64,000 nucleotides of DNA from Mycogone perniciosa (Eukaryota > Ascomycota > Sordariomycetes > Hypocreales > Hypocreaceae). Each line of letters starts with the position of its first letter. Position 1 is the stretch's first letter. The notes beneath the pieces were generated by a model. The model had not been told where the DNA came from. It saw nothing but the letters and a program-made list of their open reading frames with translations, and did not search any database. Shown here piece after piece: positions 11,446-22,095 of the stretch. The translations under genes were made by a program, and so were the position numbers. The DNA is taken from the NCBI GenBank assembly GCA_025331125.1, contig JAOALB010000001.1, forward strand, positions 310,001-374,000, written 5' to 3'.

Positions 11446-13517
11446 TCATGTCCGAAACTGTAGCCGGATGATGGAAAACAGCATATTCTGCAAAACATGA
11501 AGCATCACCGCCACACTGGTCGGTAATAACTCCGGCCAGACAGCCAAATCCAGCTTCCCCTCAAGCCCAACATCGACGCGGAAGAACACAGCAATGAGCC
11601 CTCGAACAACAACACTCGCCACCAACTCGCATGCCCACGTCACCATGGAAGCGTAAAAGGTCAAGTTGAAGTCGTACCGAGCTACCTCGTCATCTAGCTT
11701 GTCATCTAGCTTGTCAAAAGAAAAGTAAGGATACACGTCCTTGTTGGCGCCAAAGTGAAGCACTAGGATGCTTCCTAGAAAGGCTGCCATGGATGTGTTC
11801 TCGGCGAGGAATCGTATAAACACATTTCGAGTTTGCAGCTTCTGATAGGTCCCATAGCTCAGACCATTCAATCCTAGAATTGTGAGCACCTTGTGGACGA
11901 AAGGAGTCATCATGATGGGAGTAATGATAACTAGCCCCGTGGAGGAGAGAATTTGAAGAATGATGAATTGGGAGGGCGAACGGAGGCGGGCGTAAAGAGC
12001 TCGTACGTATGTCTGGTACGTCAGCATGAAATACCTAACGCAGGTGTTGGTTAGTTGAACGGATCCAGGATTGGCTGATAGGATGGAGAGAGGCATACAG
12101 CTTGAATATCCAGCTCAAAGGGTAACTCCCAACACGCTCGCCTTCCTTAATGCCCAGCACCCACCCCGTCAGAGCATCCAACAAGTGCACCGTCACTACC
12201 CAGCCGTAGGCATACACGACTGTCTCAAAGCTGTCATGTGGTAGTGTTCGCAGATAAATCTCAGCATACGCCTCTCCAAGAACATACGCCATCAACCCGA
12301 TGAAGAGCGCCACGCAGAACCACAGGAATCTCACGAAACTCGCGGGTAGCCAACGTCGCCGCATCGCCACGCCGGACGGCCGTGAAGGGGGCGCAACCCT
12401 GAGAACATCATGTTCCCAGAGGTCTCCAGGGACATCACGCCGCCTGCGATCTCGCCTAGGGAATGAGTCGGGCTCGCCTGTCCACCAAGAGGTGGTAAAG
12501 ATGCGCTGTGTTTCTGACAAGGAGTGTCTCAGTCCGATGTGACGCTCGTTGGTCATCAGGATGAGAAAGGCGATAGCGACCGGCATGGCCATGATGATGA
12601 AAGTCCAGGATATCCATGAGGTATTGTGAATGGTGAGGAAGCGAGTGGAGGGGGAAAAGTAGATGGGTATTGGTACGGCGAGGGACAGCACGGCAATGAG
12701 AGAGACGGTGAGTGGGAAACCAAGTGACTGTGGCCACCTGAGATGACTGTTAGTAAATCCTTTGTTTCATGAAGCTCCCTCCAATGGTGATCAGTAAGAT
12801 GTGGATGTATGAGTGACTTACCAGTTCAAGCTATAGAGGTTGAACACTTTGGTGATCCAGATTAAGGCGGTGACATTATAAAACCCATAGTAGACGAACA
12901 AGAAAAACCAAAAATTGACCTGTACCCTTGCCTCTCCGTGGCCTGGGGCCTTGCTGCCGTATGCCACCGTCGTTCTTATCAGCCCTGAGAGAGTGGCATC
13001 TTTGCCATCATCCTCGTCTGGAATCGGATACTGCGGGAAAGGCACCGCGCACCACGCAACAGCCTTTAAGCACGCCAGTTAACACCACTCTATCCCAGAT
13101 GTTGATTCAACATACCAGCACTGCAGGCAAGAAAACGAGCAGCCAGTAACGACTCCACCATTTATCCACCACCCTCTTCACAGCCGACGCTCTCGGAGCA
13201 ACCCACAAGTCGATGATCAACCTCTGCCATAACCTCTCCCACTTCGACAGCCCATCCTCAAGGTCATCGCCCACCAGGCCTCCATGGTCGTTTTCAGCCT
13301 CAGCATCGAGCTCCGCCGCGATCAACGCCCCATACCCAACATGTATACTCTCGCGACCGCCACCCAGCCGATCGGAGAGCAAGCCCAGCGCACTAGACCG
13401 GCGTGGACCCAGGCCCGGACGCGGAGGCACGGCGCGGAAGCGGCCGAGCAGGGGTGATGAATCCGTGGGTCGCACGCGCGATTCGGTGCCCTGTGTGAAC
13501 TGGAAGAAGCTGGGCAT
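11446..13517 (-). CDS. Polytopic membrane protein of unknown function
   Basis: Exons 13517-13116, 13063-12822, 12737-12099 and 12034-11446 total 1872 nt and encode 623 residues. The ATG at 13517 begins an Arg/Pro/Ser-rich, likely cytosolic N-terminal tail of about 115 residues. About ten hydrophobic segments follow, including FFLFVYYGFYNVTALIWI, the exon-3 segments around SLIAVLSLAVPIPIYF and FIIMAMPVAIAFLILM, and the C-terminal SVAVMLHVLQNMLFSI. An Arg-rich loop (RRDRRRRD) lies between the fourth and fifth. Introns have clear TTACTAAC or AACTAAC branch sites. Intron 1 (52 bp) ends in AAG; a CAG alternative 42 nt downstream would delete 14 residues (AVAWCAVPFPQ region). I do not recognise the family and no transport motif is evident. 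Confidence 0.82.
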
Positions 13518-14244
13518 GGCGACGGCGGAGAACGTGGGTGAATCTTGAGAAGGCGACTCTGCTCTCTCGGCGCTGCTTCGTATGAAGACGTTGCGATCAC
13601 ATGAGGATGAGGAGGGTCAACTTGGGGATTCGTGCGCAGAGGGACATCCCTTCATTGGGCAGCGCGTGTATGTTTCTTGGTCGAACGCTGCGGTTGGCTG
13701 GATTGTGAAGTTGCATGAAGGGATGAATATGTCGGAGGGGGATGACATTCATTGCCCAACAGCCTAATGCATAATTGCATGGGCGTGCATACGGAGTACA
13801 CACAGATCCATATCTAGCGGAGATAAGAACTGCTGTCATCTCTGATAGCGTTCTTCATTAGTGGCAGAATGACGCGGTAGGCGCTACAGGACCCCTGAAG
13901 CCACCAGGGACTCGAGGGCGGTGTAGATCGGAATGACATCAGTGGTAGCACTCCAGAATAGTATCACTGATCAATCAGTGTTAAACATCTTGTGGTTTTC
14001 AAGATGAACCTACTCATCTATAGTGGCTTCATATCTCCCCTTTCAAGAACTAATATGCTATAATACGGATACGGACATCTCTCATGTTCTCAGAGATGCA
14101 CGGACATTGCGCCGGCCCATGACCCAAACATTCCCAGACAAATAGACTCCCAACGCATACCTATCGTACAGCAAGTCTCACAACACGGAGCTCAACTCAT
14201 TCATATAATTAGAATCACCCCGTCCTCTCTCCCTACAAAGAAGC
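13518..14244. other. Spacer between membrane protein promoter and PEX2 3-prime end
   Basis: Contains the upstream region of the membrane protein gene (it reads leftward) and the 3-prime flank of PEX2. An ACGGAGTAC motif is at about 13790-13799. No gene is supported. Confidence 0.55.
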
Positions 14245-15570
14245 TCAGGCCTTCACTCCCAAATCTTCTTCACAGGGGATTTCATCGCGGGAGATGACCT
14301 CTTCTTCCACCAAGACACCTCCCGTAATATCATCTGAAAAAGCCACCGTCTTTGCTGATGTGGACCTGGCGGCCGGCTCAAGCACGTCTCCATTCCAAGG
14401 CTTGCATTCTTTGACGTGCTCGCCGCAACGTAGACATGTCCAGCCCTCACCTTCCTCCCGCTCTAGTCGAGTCGCAATACAGACAAAACAGTAAATGCAC
14501 CCGCAAGGGATGGCCTCGTAAGGATTCGTAACATCAGTCTGTGCCGAACCAATGACGCCGCTAGATGCCGCGGCGGCCAATATTTCTGTTTCTGATGTGG
14601 CCGCAGTGTTCTGGTCTTGATAACAGATGGCGCATGTCCTTTCGGGTAGGAAGCCATATTCGCCTTGCGATGCATCGCCATCTTGAGAACGGGTGCTGAT
14701 AATGTCCTTGGTCTTCCGCCACGTGCGGCTCAACCACCGCCGCCACCGTTTGATTCCAACCAGAGGTAGCACAAAAAGTAGGAACTCGGTAAAGGCATGC
14801 CAGACAAGCTGACGATTGAGGTACTCGAATGAGACCTCTCGGCTGACCTGGCTTGTGGGGGGAGCGAGCCGCATCCTCAATACCCGGTCAAGGATTGTTC
14901 GGTATCGTCCGCGGAAAAGGAACACCAGGAAGGAGAAGCACGCCGCAGCGGAGTGGACCGTCGTCAGTGTAGATGTAAGCCGCGATAATCTTTGTATTTG
15001 GGGGCTCGACTCATTGTAGCCATCGTCCTGGTCCACAAGCCAGTCCTCCCACCGATTCCAAACATACTTTCCAAAGACGGTGACCAGGCCGTAGAGCGAC
15101 TTTTGCAGCTTCGATGGAGGCACCAACACCGGGCCTCCCTTTCTCGCATCGGTGTACTTGAGGTTCTGCAGAGCCGCTCCGTATGTTGCATCGTTGTCCC
15201 AAATGGTGAGTTTGAAAAGAACGGCTCTCAGGGCTAGACCGATCTCAGCAGACCAGTCATCATCCAAGTGTCCGTCCGCGAAGTATTTGAGCGCATCGCA
15301 CACCTGCCCCTTTAGGAGCCCCAGCAACTCCTCATCCAGCAGCTCGGCATCGACCTGCGCAACGCGAAAGGCTGGCCGAGTGCCTTCTCTTGAGGATGTA
15401 GCATCCCAGGCCCCGGCGAGGCGATTGAACGGAAATGGGAGACGCTGCAGCTGGGTGCTGACACGAGAGGATTCGCGCTGAGCGGCGAGACGGGCTGCGG
15501 CCTCAACCTCACGGGCCTGACGCCGCGCTGCGACGCGCTGCTGTGCTTGGAGGAAGCTCGAGTCGGTCAT
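14245..15570 (-). CDS. pex2: Peroxin-2, RING-type peroxisomal E3 ligase subunit
   Basis: Single exon, 441 residues. The first ATG is at 15570; the open frame extends eight codons upstream only by a TTG. The N-terminal two thirds match the Pex2/Pex12 membrane domain (helical segments around FSFLVFLFRG and FLLFVLPLVG). The C-terminus, about residues 312-385, carries the RING: CAIC, then PCGCIYCFVC, then CLRC. Where many RINGs have His (C-x-H-x2-C), this protein has Cys, a possible zinc ligand. PEX2, PEX10 and PEX12 form the retrotranslocation channel and ligase that ubiquitinates the import receptor PEX5 at the peroxisomal membrane. The acidic tail beyond the RING lacks recognisable motifs. The divergent upstream region holds only a doubtful small membrane ORF. 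Confidence 0.95.
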   Translation of the reverse strand: MTDSSFLQAQQRVAARRQAREVEAAARLAAQRESSRVSTQLQRLPFPFNRLAGAWDATSSREGTRPAFRVAQVDAELLDEELLGLLKGQVCDALKYFADGHLDDDWSAEIGLALRAVLFKLTIWDNDATYGAALQNLKYTDARKGGPVLVPPSKLQKSLYGLVTVFGKYVWNRWEDWLVDQDDGYNESSPQIQRLSRLTSTLTTVHSAAACFSFLVFLFRGRYRTILDRVLRMRLAPPTSQVSREVSFEYLNRQLVWHAFTEFLLFVLPLVGIKRWRRWLSRTWRKTKDIISTRSQDGDASQGEYGFLPERTCAICYQDQNTAATSETEILAAAASSGVIGSAQTDVTNPYEAIPCGCIYCFVCIATRLEREEGEGWTCLRCGEHVKECKPWNGDVLEPAARSTSAKTVAFSDDITGGVLVEEEVISRDEIPCEEDLGVKA

Positions 15571-16053
15571 CGGGTCGGCATTGGGCGATTGCAACTATTC
15601 TTTCGGTCGGTTTGATAGGGAACCTGTAGCACTGGGTTGCAGGTCAAGATGGCATGTTTGACGCGGTGGTTGTTGAAGGCAGAAATCCGGGGTTATAATA
15701 GCTAATAATATCCATCCATATGGCATTAGCCTCTGGGAGCTTGAGCCGAGGTCCTGCTGGGGTTTCGGCTGGTGAATTTTAGTGTCTACTCGGGCGGCCC
15801 CGCCAAAAGTTAAGTTTCCGAAGGAAGAGATCAACTGCCGCTTGAATTGAGACATTCGGATAGTATCTCTATGTATTTTGAGAATAAACGACGTTCAAGC
15901 TATGGACTATGCAAGTATATATGCTCCCTCGACTTGTAAACCAACTGTTCTGAAGCACCTTCATCTTTGTCCTCTCTTCATCATTCGGCACTACAAGCGT
16001 TGGGTGAGCATCAAAGACAACGGGGGTTTTCGGAAAGCGTTCCATCCTTGACG

Positions 16054-16329
16054 ATGCCCAGCCGTTCAGGACCTTCCCCTATTCTAGCAGCTATACTCGT
16101 ATTGCTTTGCTTTTCTTTGCTTTGCTTATACATTCGGCAGTTCTGGTACCGGCTTGGACTCCAGAAAGGCTGCGCTCACCTGACAGATAGAAGAGGCTGC
16201 ACCACCAAGAGCGGCGTAAACACTAAGTCGAATCTTCTGAAAGCCACAAGGTTGATCAGTTCAGGTAGGACACCACATGGCCATATCAAGCTTTCATGTG
16301 CCAACCAAAGTCTGCGAATGCCCCGGTAG
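16054..16329 (+). CDS. Possible small membrane protein (weak)
   Basis: An ATG-started frame of 91 residues with one hydrophobic segment (AAILVLLCFSLLCLYI) near the N-terminus, followed by a basic tail without motifs. It starts 484 bp from the PEX2 ATG and points the other way. The hydrophobic part is encoded by a simple TTTGCTTTGCTTTTC-type repeat, so it may be chance. Nothing else supports it. Confidence 0.18.
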   Translation: MPSRSGPSPILAAILVLLCFSLLCLYIRQFWYRLGLQKGCAHLTDRRGCTTKSGVNTKSNLLKATRLISSGRTPHGHIKLSCANQSLRMPR

Positions 16330-16907
16330 TGTAACCCTTCTTCACTGTATTAACTCCAAGGCAACTAACTCATCGAGATGTTGTGATGCTACCAACAAAC
16401 GCTTTCACTCACCAGAATGTCCAGGCTTGTCTTTGTGATAGATCGTATCCACTGACAGACAGCATCTCCACAAGCCGCCTTGCCTCGGCTGGTCTATTTG
16501 CATCTGCATCTGCATGTTGCGGCGAATCCACCTCATTTAATTTATTTTACATAACATCAACTGAGGCAGAACAAAGCAGAGAATCTAGAATTGTCTGGCA
16601 TGATACTGCGTCTTTTTTTCAACACTACCTACATGCCTACCTCAACAGGCAACAGGGCATCGTGATTCTCTTAGTATTTTCAGGGCATTTCCTATCACTC
16701 CAGCTCAAAATCGGCCCTTGGGAACCAACCGTCTAATTTACTTGAAGAGAGCATGCATGCATTCGCCAGCTCTTGGTTGGAAGTAAGTAACTGTATCTGA
16801 TACTATTAGGACCCGATGCAAGAGCTATGACTTGCAGTAGATAAGCTTCCCCCACCAATCGTCTGTTAATACTCCGTAATACCCGCAACATTCCACTAAA
16901 GGCGCAC

Positions 16908-16937
16908 TACGAAGTAACTGTACCTGTACTTCGTAGC
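16908..16937. repeat. Perfect inverted repeat CTACGAAGTA / TACTTCGTAG
   Basis: Two 10-base arms, 16908-16917 and 16928-16937, separated by 10 nt. It belongs to the intergenic TACGAAGTA/TACGGAGTA motif family. Confidence 0.85.
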
Positions 16938-17372
16938 ACCAAGTAACAATAATAGTTCAACCAAGCTTCAACATCATAACATTCCGCCCATCCCATCTCA
17001 TCAACCGTGATATCTGCCCGATTTCTTTGATTTCGCGGGCTTATATCCCCCCATCCCCCTGCATCCACCGTCAAACCATATGACTCACCACTTTAGGCCG
17101 AATATCAAACTAACGACGTTCACTGCTGTACGAGTATATGTAATAGCATCACTATTGCTGTTCATCAAAGACCAGACTCCGAGGCCATCTTGTTTACCGA
17201 CGCGGCGCCATATCAGCCTGGCCATCTTTACCATCTACTGGCGCAGGCTGGCAAAAGGCCTGACCTTGTGATCTATAAAACTACCGTCGAAGCGCCTCTT
17301 CACAAAGCTTGCGTCGTCCCCTTATCGTGCCCGCCACCGAGTCCTCCGGACCAAGCCAGGAGGATCACAGCC

Positions 17373-19103
17373 ATGTCGTCGCGCGGGCGCGATATCCCTG
17401 CCGAAGGCTCCTGGCGCCTGGTTGATGGTGAGAACGACAGCTTTGACACGAGTATCCTCCCCGCCTTCTCAGACGATGACCTCATTACGCCACTCTCCAG
17501 CGGCCAGCCCTCCTCAGGCTACCCAACGCAGCAGTTATCGTTTTCCGCGAGCCAGGACAGGATGAGCTTCAACTCCCAGGACAGCATCCGCGATTTTGCG
17601 AACCATCAGGATGACGAGCAGGTTATCCTGCGTGAGCCTTTCCGTCCCACAGTGCCCCCCAGTATGACCTCTGCCAGCGGCGCATCACGCCCGAGTCTCT
17701 ACCCAGAGCCAGAGCTTCAGTTTCGGATGCCTCGCATTGATATTGACAGCGATGTATCCAGCAGCATGAGGAGCACCCTAAGGAATGTCGGTTATGACCG
17801 CGCGAGGGGACTGGATGAATCTGAGGGAAGCTACCCAGCCAGGGGAAGGAGGAATCAAGACGAGCGTCAGGATGACATGGATGAGCCTAAGGGGCGATTA
17901 AGATCGGTAAAGGGCCGTAAAAAAGCGTCATGGTTTCTGTCCTCCATGATGCGACGCGTACTCCAGGTTGTTCTCCTCATTTTCAACTACATCATACCAC
18001 CCATCGCCCTTCTACTTGCCGGGTGCCTCCTCTACGACAGCAGCGTCTTACAAAATATCTCTCAAGATTCTCTTTCTGCTTCCCTCGTTCCACTATGCAG
18101 CGCTCCTGGGGCGTCAAATCTCAAACTCCCTTTTTGCAAGCCCCCAGACGGCCCCGAGGTCATACATACCGCTGCTACCTACACGGTCGACTTCAGCGAT
18201 CTCATGAATGTCCAATCAACACTAGAGGACATCCTTGCCAAGAGCTTTTACGGGATAGCCATGCCCCTTGAGCTGAAACGCTCAGAGATGGCAACTCGCA
18301 GCCTGAGAAGTATGCTCAAGGAGAGCGACATACCCTCCAAAGAAGATCTCATCTCAGAACTTAACAGCTACATCGATAAAGTCAGTCGAGCCGGCTCGGA
18401 CCTACAGACTTTTTACATTCACATCGGTTCTACCATGGACTCCGTCATCCATATCAATCGCTGGACCATCCGTCACATCTACTCCCTATCTGTCGAGTCC
18501 GAAGAGTCCGAAGCCCCTGAGTTACCCACCATCCTGGCCTGGACCGCCTGGCTCTTAAGCCCTTTCAAGGCCTCACAAGAAACCCTCAACGATCAAAGTT
18601 TGCTCGAGACATACACCAGTCACATCGTGCTGGTCCAAGAGCGTCTGGAAAGACTCATCGACGAAGGCACTACCCTATCAATGCTCCTCTATCATTCCCA
18701 GAGCCACCTCGCCGTCATCTACGAACATGCCAAGCACTCCTCCAGCGCCCCCGTTGTCAAATCCGATTCCCTACTCTCTAGTATCTGGGCATATATCGGC
18801 GACATGATGGACGAGCAGCACGACTTGGATGAGCAGATTTCTCTCCTTAAGAGGGTCGATTTACAATACGCCGGTACAATATCGCACCTCCTCGCCATCA
18901 TTGAGGAACTTGAGACCATCCACGCAGGTCTTCAGGGCTTGCTAAAGCGCAGTGCCGAGCCACCTATTGCTTGGAGCGATGAGCCTCCTCCCCCTGTTGG
19001 CCGGACCACATTAGCGGAGCAGCTCTACATTATCAAGGGTGGTGTCCGGCGACTTGAGAGAGCCAGGAAGATGACTTCAACGATGACTCAAGGAGCAGTC
19101 TAG
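17373..19103 (+). CDS. Single-pass membrane protein of unknown function
   Basis: Intronless, 576 residues from the ATG at 17373, which has a purine at -3. The N-terminal 190 residues are Ser/Asp/Pro-rich and probably disordered and cytosolic. A basic stretch (KGRKKASW) precedes one transmembrane segment at about 196-221 (VVLLIFNYIIPPIALLLAGC). The remaining 350 residues are mostly helical, with heptad-like stretches (for example SYIDKVSRAGSDLQTFYIHI) and a conserved-looking AWTAWLLSPF segment. The topology resembles inner-nuclear-membrane or ER-anchored proteins, but I recognise no family and propose no function. Codon use looks like that of the neighbours. Confidence 0.85.
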   Translation: MSSRGRDIPAEGSWRLVDGENDSFDTSILPAFSDDDLITPLSSGQPSSGYPTQQLSFSASQDRMSFNSQDSIRDFANHQDDEQVILREPFRPTVPPSMTSASGASRPSLYPEPELQFRMPRIDIDSDVSSSMRSTLRNVGYDRARGLDESEGSYPARGRRNQDERQDDMDEPKGRLRSVKGRKKASWFLSSMMRRVLQVVLLIFNYIIPPIALLLAGCLLYDSSVLQNISQDSLSASLVPLCSAPGASNLKLPFCKPPDGPEVIHTAATYTVDFSDLMNVQSTLEDILAKSFYGIAMPLELKRSEMATRSLRSMLKESDIPSKEDLISELNSYIDKVSRAGSDLQTFYIHIGSTMDSVIHINRWTIRHIYSLSVESEESEAPELPTILAWTAWLLSPFKASQETLNDQSLLETYTSHIVLVQERLERLIDEGTTLSMLLYHSQSHLAVIYEHAKHSSSAPVVKSDSLLSSIWAYIGDMMDEQHDLDEQISLLKRVDLQYAGTISHLLAIIEELETIHAGLQGLLKRSAEPPIAWSDEPPPPVGRTTLAEQLYIIKGGVRRLERARKMTSTMTQGAV

Positions 19104-20148
19104 TAAAAGCAGGGAACCCGGCTGAGCATGCGGCTGAAATTCATTCCATCCTTCCCCCCATTCGTTTTTCTTTTCATCCTAATACTTGTCAGCGGCTATT
19201 AGACAAACGGGGAGGCAATACGGCGTTCTTTGATTCTGTCTTTCCCCTCGATAGTCATGAGTTCACGATACTGAAAAAGGTTTTTTTTTTCAACTATGTA
19301 CATATTTATAAACACCTCTCATGGTGACAAGCGTCTCTCATAGGTAGTTGGTTAAGCGCTTCACACCGAAAAAACTATGAACTGATTTGTCTTCACATCA
19401 CTGCTACCAGTCATGGCAGACACAAGTCAAAACACAAGGGGAGTCGGGGTCACAGCAAGTCTCCCACAAATCGTACAGTCCAACAGTTACGCAAGGAGTC
19501 TTCAGAGCTCCATAGCGCACTCTCTTCCCATTCCAAGAACTGAAAACACCATATAGTACTCCGTACTCACAGGCCATCCAGGAGACATCCCCTCCCTGGG
19601 CCCCGACATGCAACCCATACATACTCATAGATATCTCTCGCCCATTTCCATGACCTTCCCAAAATGAAGTCCTTTTATTTCCCAGTGGCCCAGACAAAAA
19701 AATCCAGAATTTGTCAATCCAATAGGCCCGATGCCCACCAAAAAACGCCACATACTCCATCCGAAATGTATATACCCGGGTCCCCTAAAAAGCGGCCATT
19801 CCCCAACTCGAGAAAAGATTCTCCACAAGAGTCGCATTCCATCAGCCCCAATCGATGTTGTAGAAAATCAGCCTCAAGGTCGGTTGCATCAACCAGATAG
19901 CCTCTCCTCTGTCCCCCAATGCCGTTATCGTTCCCAAGCAATGATCATGCACAGACGTATCTCCGCTCCGTTATGTAAAAGGATGGCTGCCATGCTCCCC
20001 GTTTCCAATAGTATGCTTACTCCGTCTGTCCCAGTTTGGTGAATCCGATGATGAAGAAAACAAAACGCCTACGCCATGCTTTGCTGATCGAGTGAACAAG
20101 TATGAAGTGCTGTCAGAAATAAAAGGAGGCTTTGAGGTGCCCATGCTG
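19104..20148. other. Convergent intergenic spacer
   Basis: Lies between the 3-prime ends of the unknown membrane protein and the RING ligase. A GTACTCCGTAC motif is at about 19555-19566. No coding feature is seen. Confidence 0.55.
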
Positions 20149-22095
20149 CTATGTGAATCCAGGAAAGATGCTAGAAACTACGCGCCGCCCTTTGCACAAA
20201 TGTCAGCTCACGCACAGAATACAATTCCCATTTGTAGTTTAGGGAACTCACATTTCGGACGCTGCTGGTCCGGATCTTCAAATGGCGCATTCTTGCTTGC
20301 AATCTCTCGCATGCGTTCTCGAGCAAATGAAGAGGGACTCTGTCGACCCGCAGGTTCCACTGTCACCAGTTCACCATCTTCAGGCTGCGTTGGGAGCAAT
20401 CTCAAGGCCCAGGGCGTGGGTTTGCGTGGTCGAGCCCTGTTTTCTGGCACGGAGGGTCGCGGTGCTTCAACTGGACTATCTGTGGGAAGGCCTGATTCAA
20501 TATCCTCGGTGATAGTCGTTCCTGTCGTCGTCGTTGCTGCTCCCTCTGTATCCGTTTGGTTCGGAGGGGAGCTCGTCGTTTGCTTAGCTGTGGATTCTTT
20601 GCCGGGTCTGGTGGTACTTGTAGATATCATGGGTATGTCGGATGGCGTAGCTGTTACTCCAGAATTAAATAGTCGCTTCCCCCACCCCTTCATCTTACTC
20701 TCCCCAGATTCGAGGGAAGAATAATCAAGATCCACCCTTTCTCTTAATCGCCGTAGTGCACGTTCGCGTCTGACCATTCCGTTTGTGATAGGTGGGCTGA
20801 ACCCTCGAGGCAGCATGCAATGCTTGCACATAGGGCATAGGGAGCTGTTTTCACCAAGAAATTCATCGATGCATTCAGGGTGGAAAATGTGACCGCAGGA
20901 AAGTTCCCTGATAACGGTGATTCGGTGGACAAACGGGTCAAGACAAATATGGCAGTTAGGTTGGAAGTTGGTCGCCGTCGTATCGTCGCCCGTGATATTC
21001 GATCGTTTGCTTCGAATGCTTCGAACGCTGCGTGCGCTTGGCGACATGGTGTCAGTAGTGAGGTTTCGTTGTTCATGCCGGCGGCTTTTTCGAGACGATT
21101 TAGTAGTACGGGATGTCCCGCGAGCTCCTGGGGAGGAGGGAGGAGGGGTTTCATTCAGTGATTGCGGATCTTGATTGTACGTGAAAAGTGGAAAGCTCCT
21201 AACGTGTGAGGTGGGAACCGTTAAGCGCTTGATGCCCATCGCCTCCAAATCAACTTCACCAGACTCAACTCGGCGTTTCAATGATTTCCGGCGGCGTCTT
21301 TGGACTAGATGCATTGTGAGCGAGACGCTGCCAATGATGAAAAGCAAGGCACCAATGACGATGAGAAAGAAGATCCAGAGAGCCGGAATATTAGTCGGAT
21401 TTTTCATGCTGAGTTCAGTCCATATTCGCACATAGTCCTTGGGGTTCGGCCCATACAGCTGTGTGATTTCATCACCATGAGGTATTTGCTTAACGTTGCC
21501 GGAGTAAAGGCTCAGCTGTGTCATCATTTTCTGGCCTTGAAGTCCAGATATAGCGAATACGGGGTATTGATTCTGCTTTTTCCACGCGCCATCGTCGTCG
21601 AGGTTCCAAACGGGGGAGTCTACGTCTTGAGGTTTGTGTGACGAGTTGTTCGGCTTGTAAAAGATGAAGGCACGGATAGGATCGGCGCGTGCTGCTGCCA
21701 GGTATGCCTGGGTACACTCTATGCTGAACCATGGTGCAATTGCGATGAGGTTATAGTTGGTGGGTGGGAGATTGGCTCGACGAGTAACGTTCTTTGGGAT
21801 GAAGTCGTATTGCTGCGCATCGCAAGGCGGCATTCGGGTAATATCGGGAACGTATAGAAGCCCTTGGATGAGGCCATTGAGGGTATCAGCATTGGTCGTC
21901 GTCAACGTGGTGATGTTGCAGCAGAGACGCTCTTCGTATGCTATCTGGCTCTATTGAGGCACCGGTGTCAGTGAGGCTGTGCACGGTAGGGTCAGCAGCA
22001 GAGAACCAGAACGCACCGATAAGGCAGTGATGTTTCTGATGATGGTCGTGGGCACTGTATTGGCGCCAGTCCAGACTGGATTACTAAACAGGAGC
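20149..22095 (-). CDS. Transmembrane RING-H2 E3 ubiquitin ligase (5-prime exon unresolved)
   Basis: Resolved exons are 22095-22017, 21950-20252 and 20189-20149. The first begins in phase 2, so a further 5-prime exon with the start codon must lie upstream (about 22100-22480), but I could not find a convincing donor. The layout is a luminal domain with N-glycosylation sites (NIT, NNSS), one transmembrane helix (about 185-213 of the main exon; WIFFLIVIGALLFIIGSVSL) and a cytosolic RING-H2 with CHIC, CGHIFHPEC and CPMC. This is the PA-TM-RING layout of membrane-trafficking ligases. A frame read straight through would end at 20208, but a GTGAGT donor at 20251 and an AAG acceptor at 20190 instead give a tail ending PKWRRVVSSIFPGFT, which I judge more protein-like. 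Confidence 0.82.

Larger units (their letters stand above)
15571..17372. other. Divergent promoter region, PEX2 (-) / unknown membrane protein (+)
   Basis: Holds the PEX2 upstream region, the doubtful small ORF above, a TACTCCGTA motif at about 16870 and a perfect inverted repeat (CTACGAAGTA, 10 nt loop) at 16908-16937. The part before 17373 is open in the frame of the downstream gene but contains no ATG in good context before 17373. Confidence 0.5.

Noticed and set aside
15595..15855. An ATG-started 86-codon frame just upstream of PEX2 on the same strand
   Set aside because: It stops before the PEX2 start, has no motif and no splice that would fuse it to PEX2; probably leader DNA.
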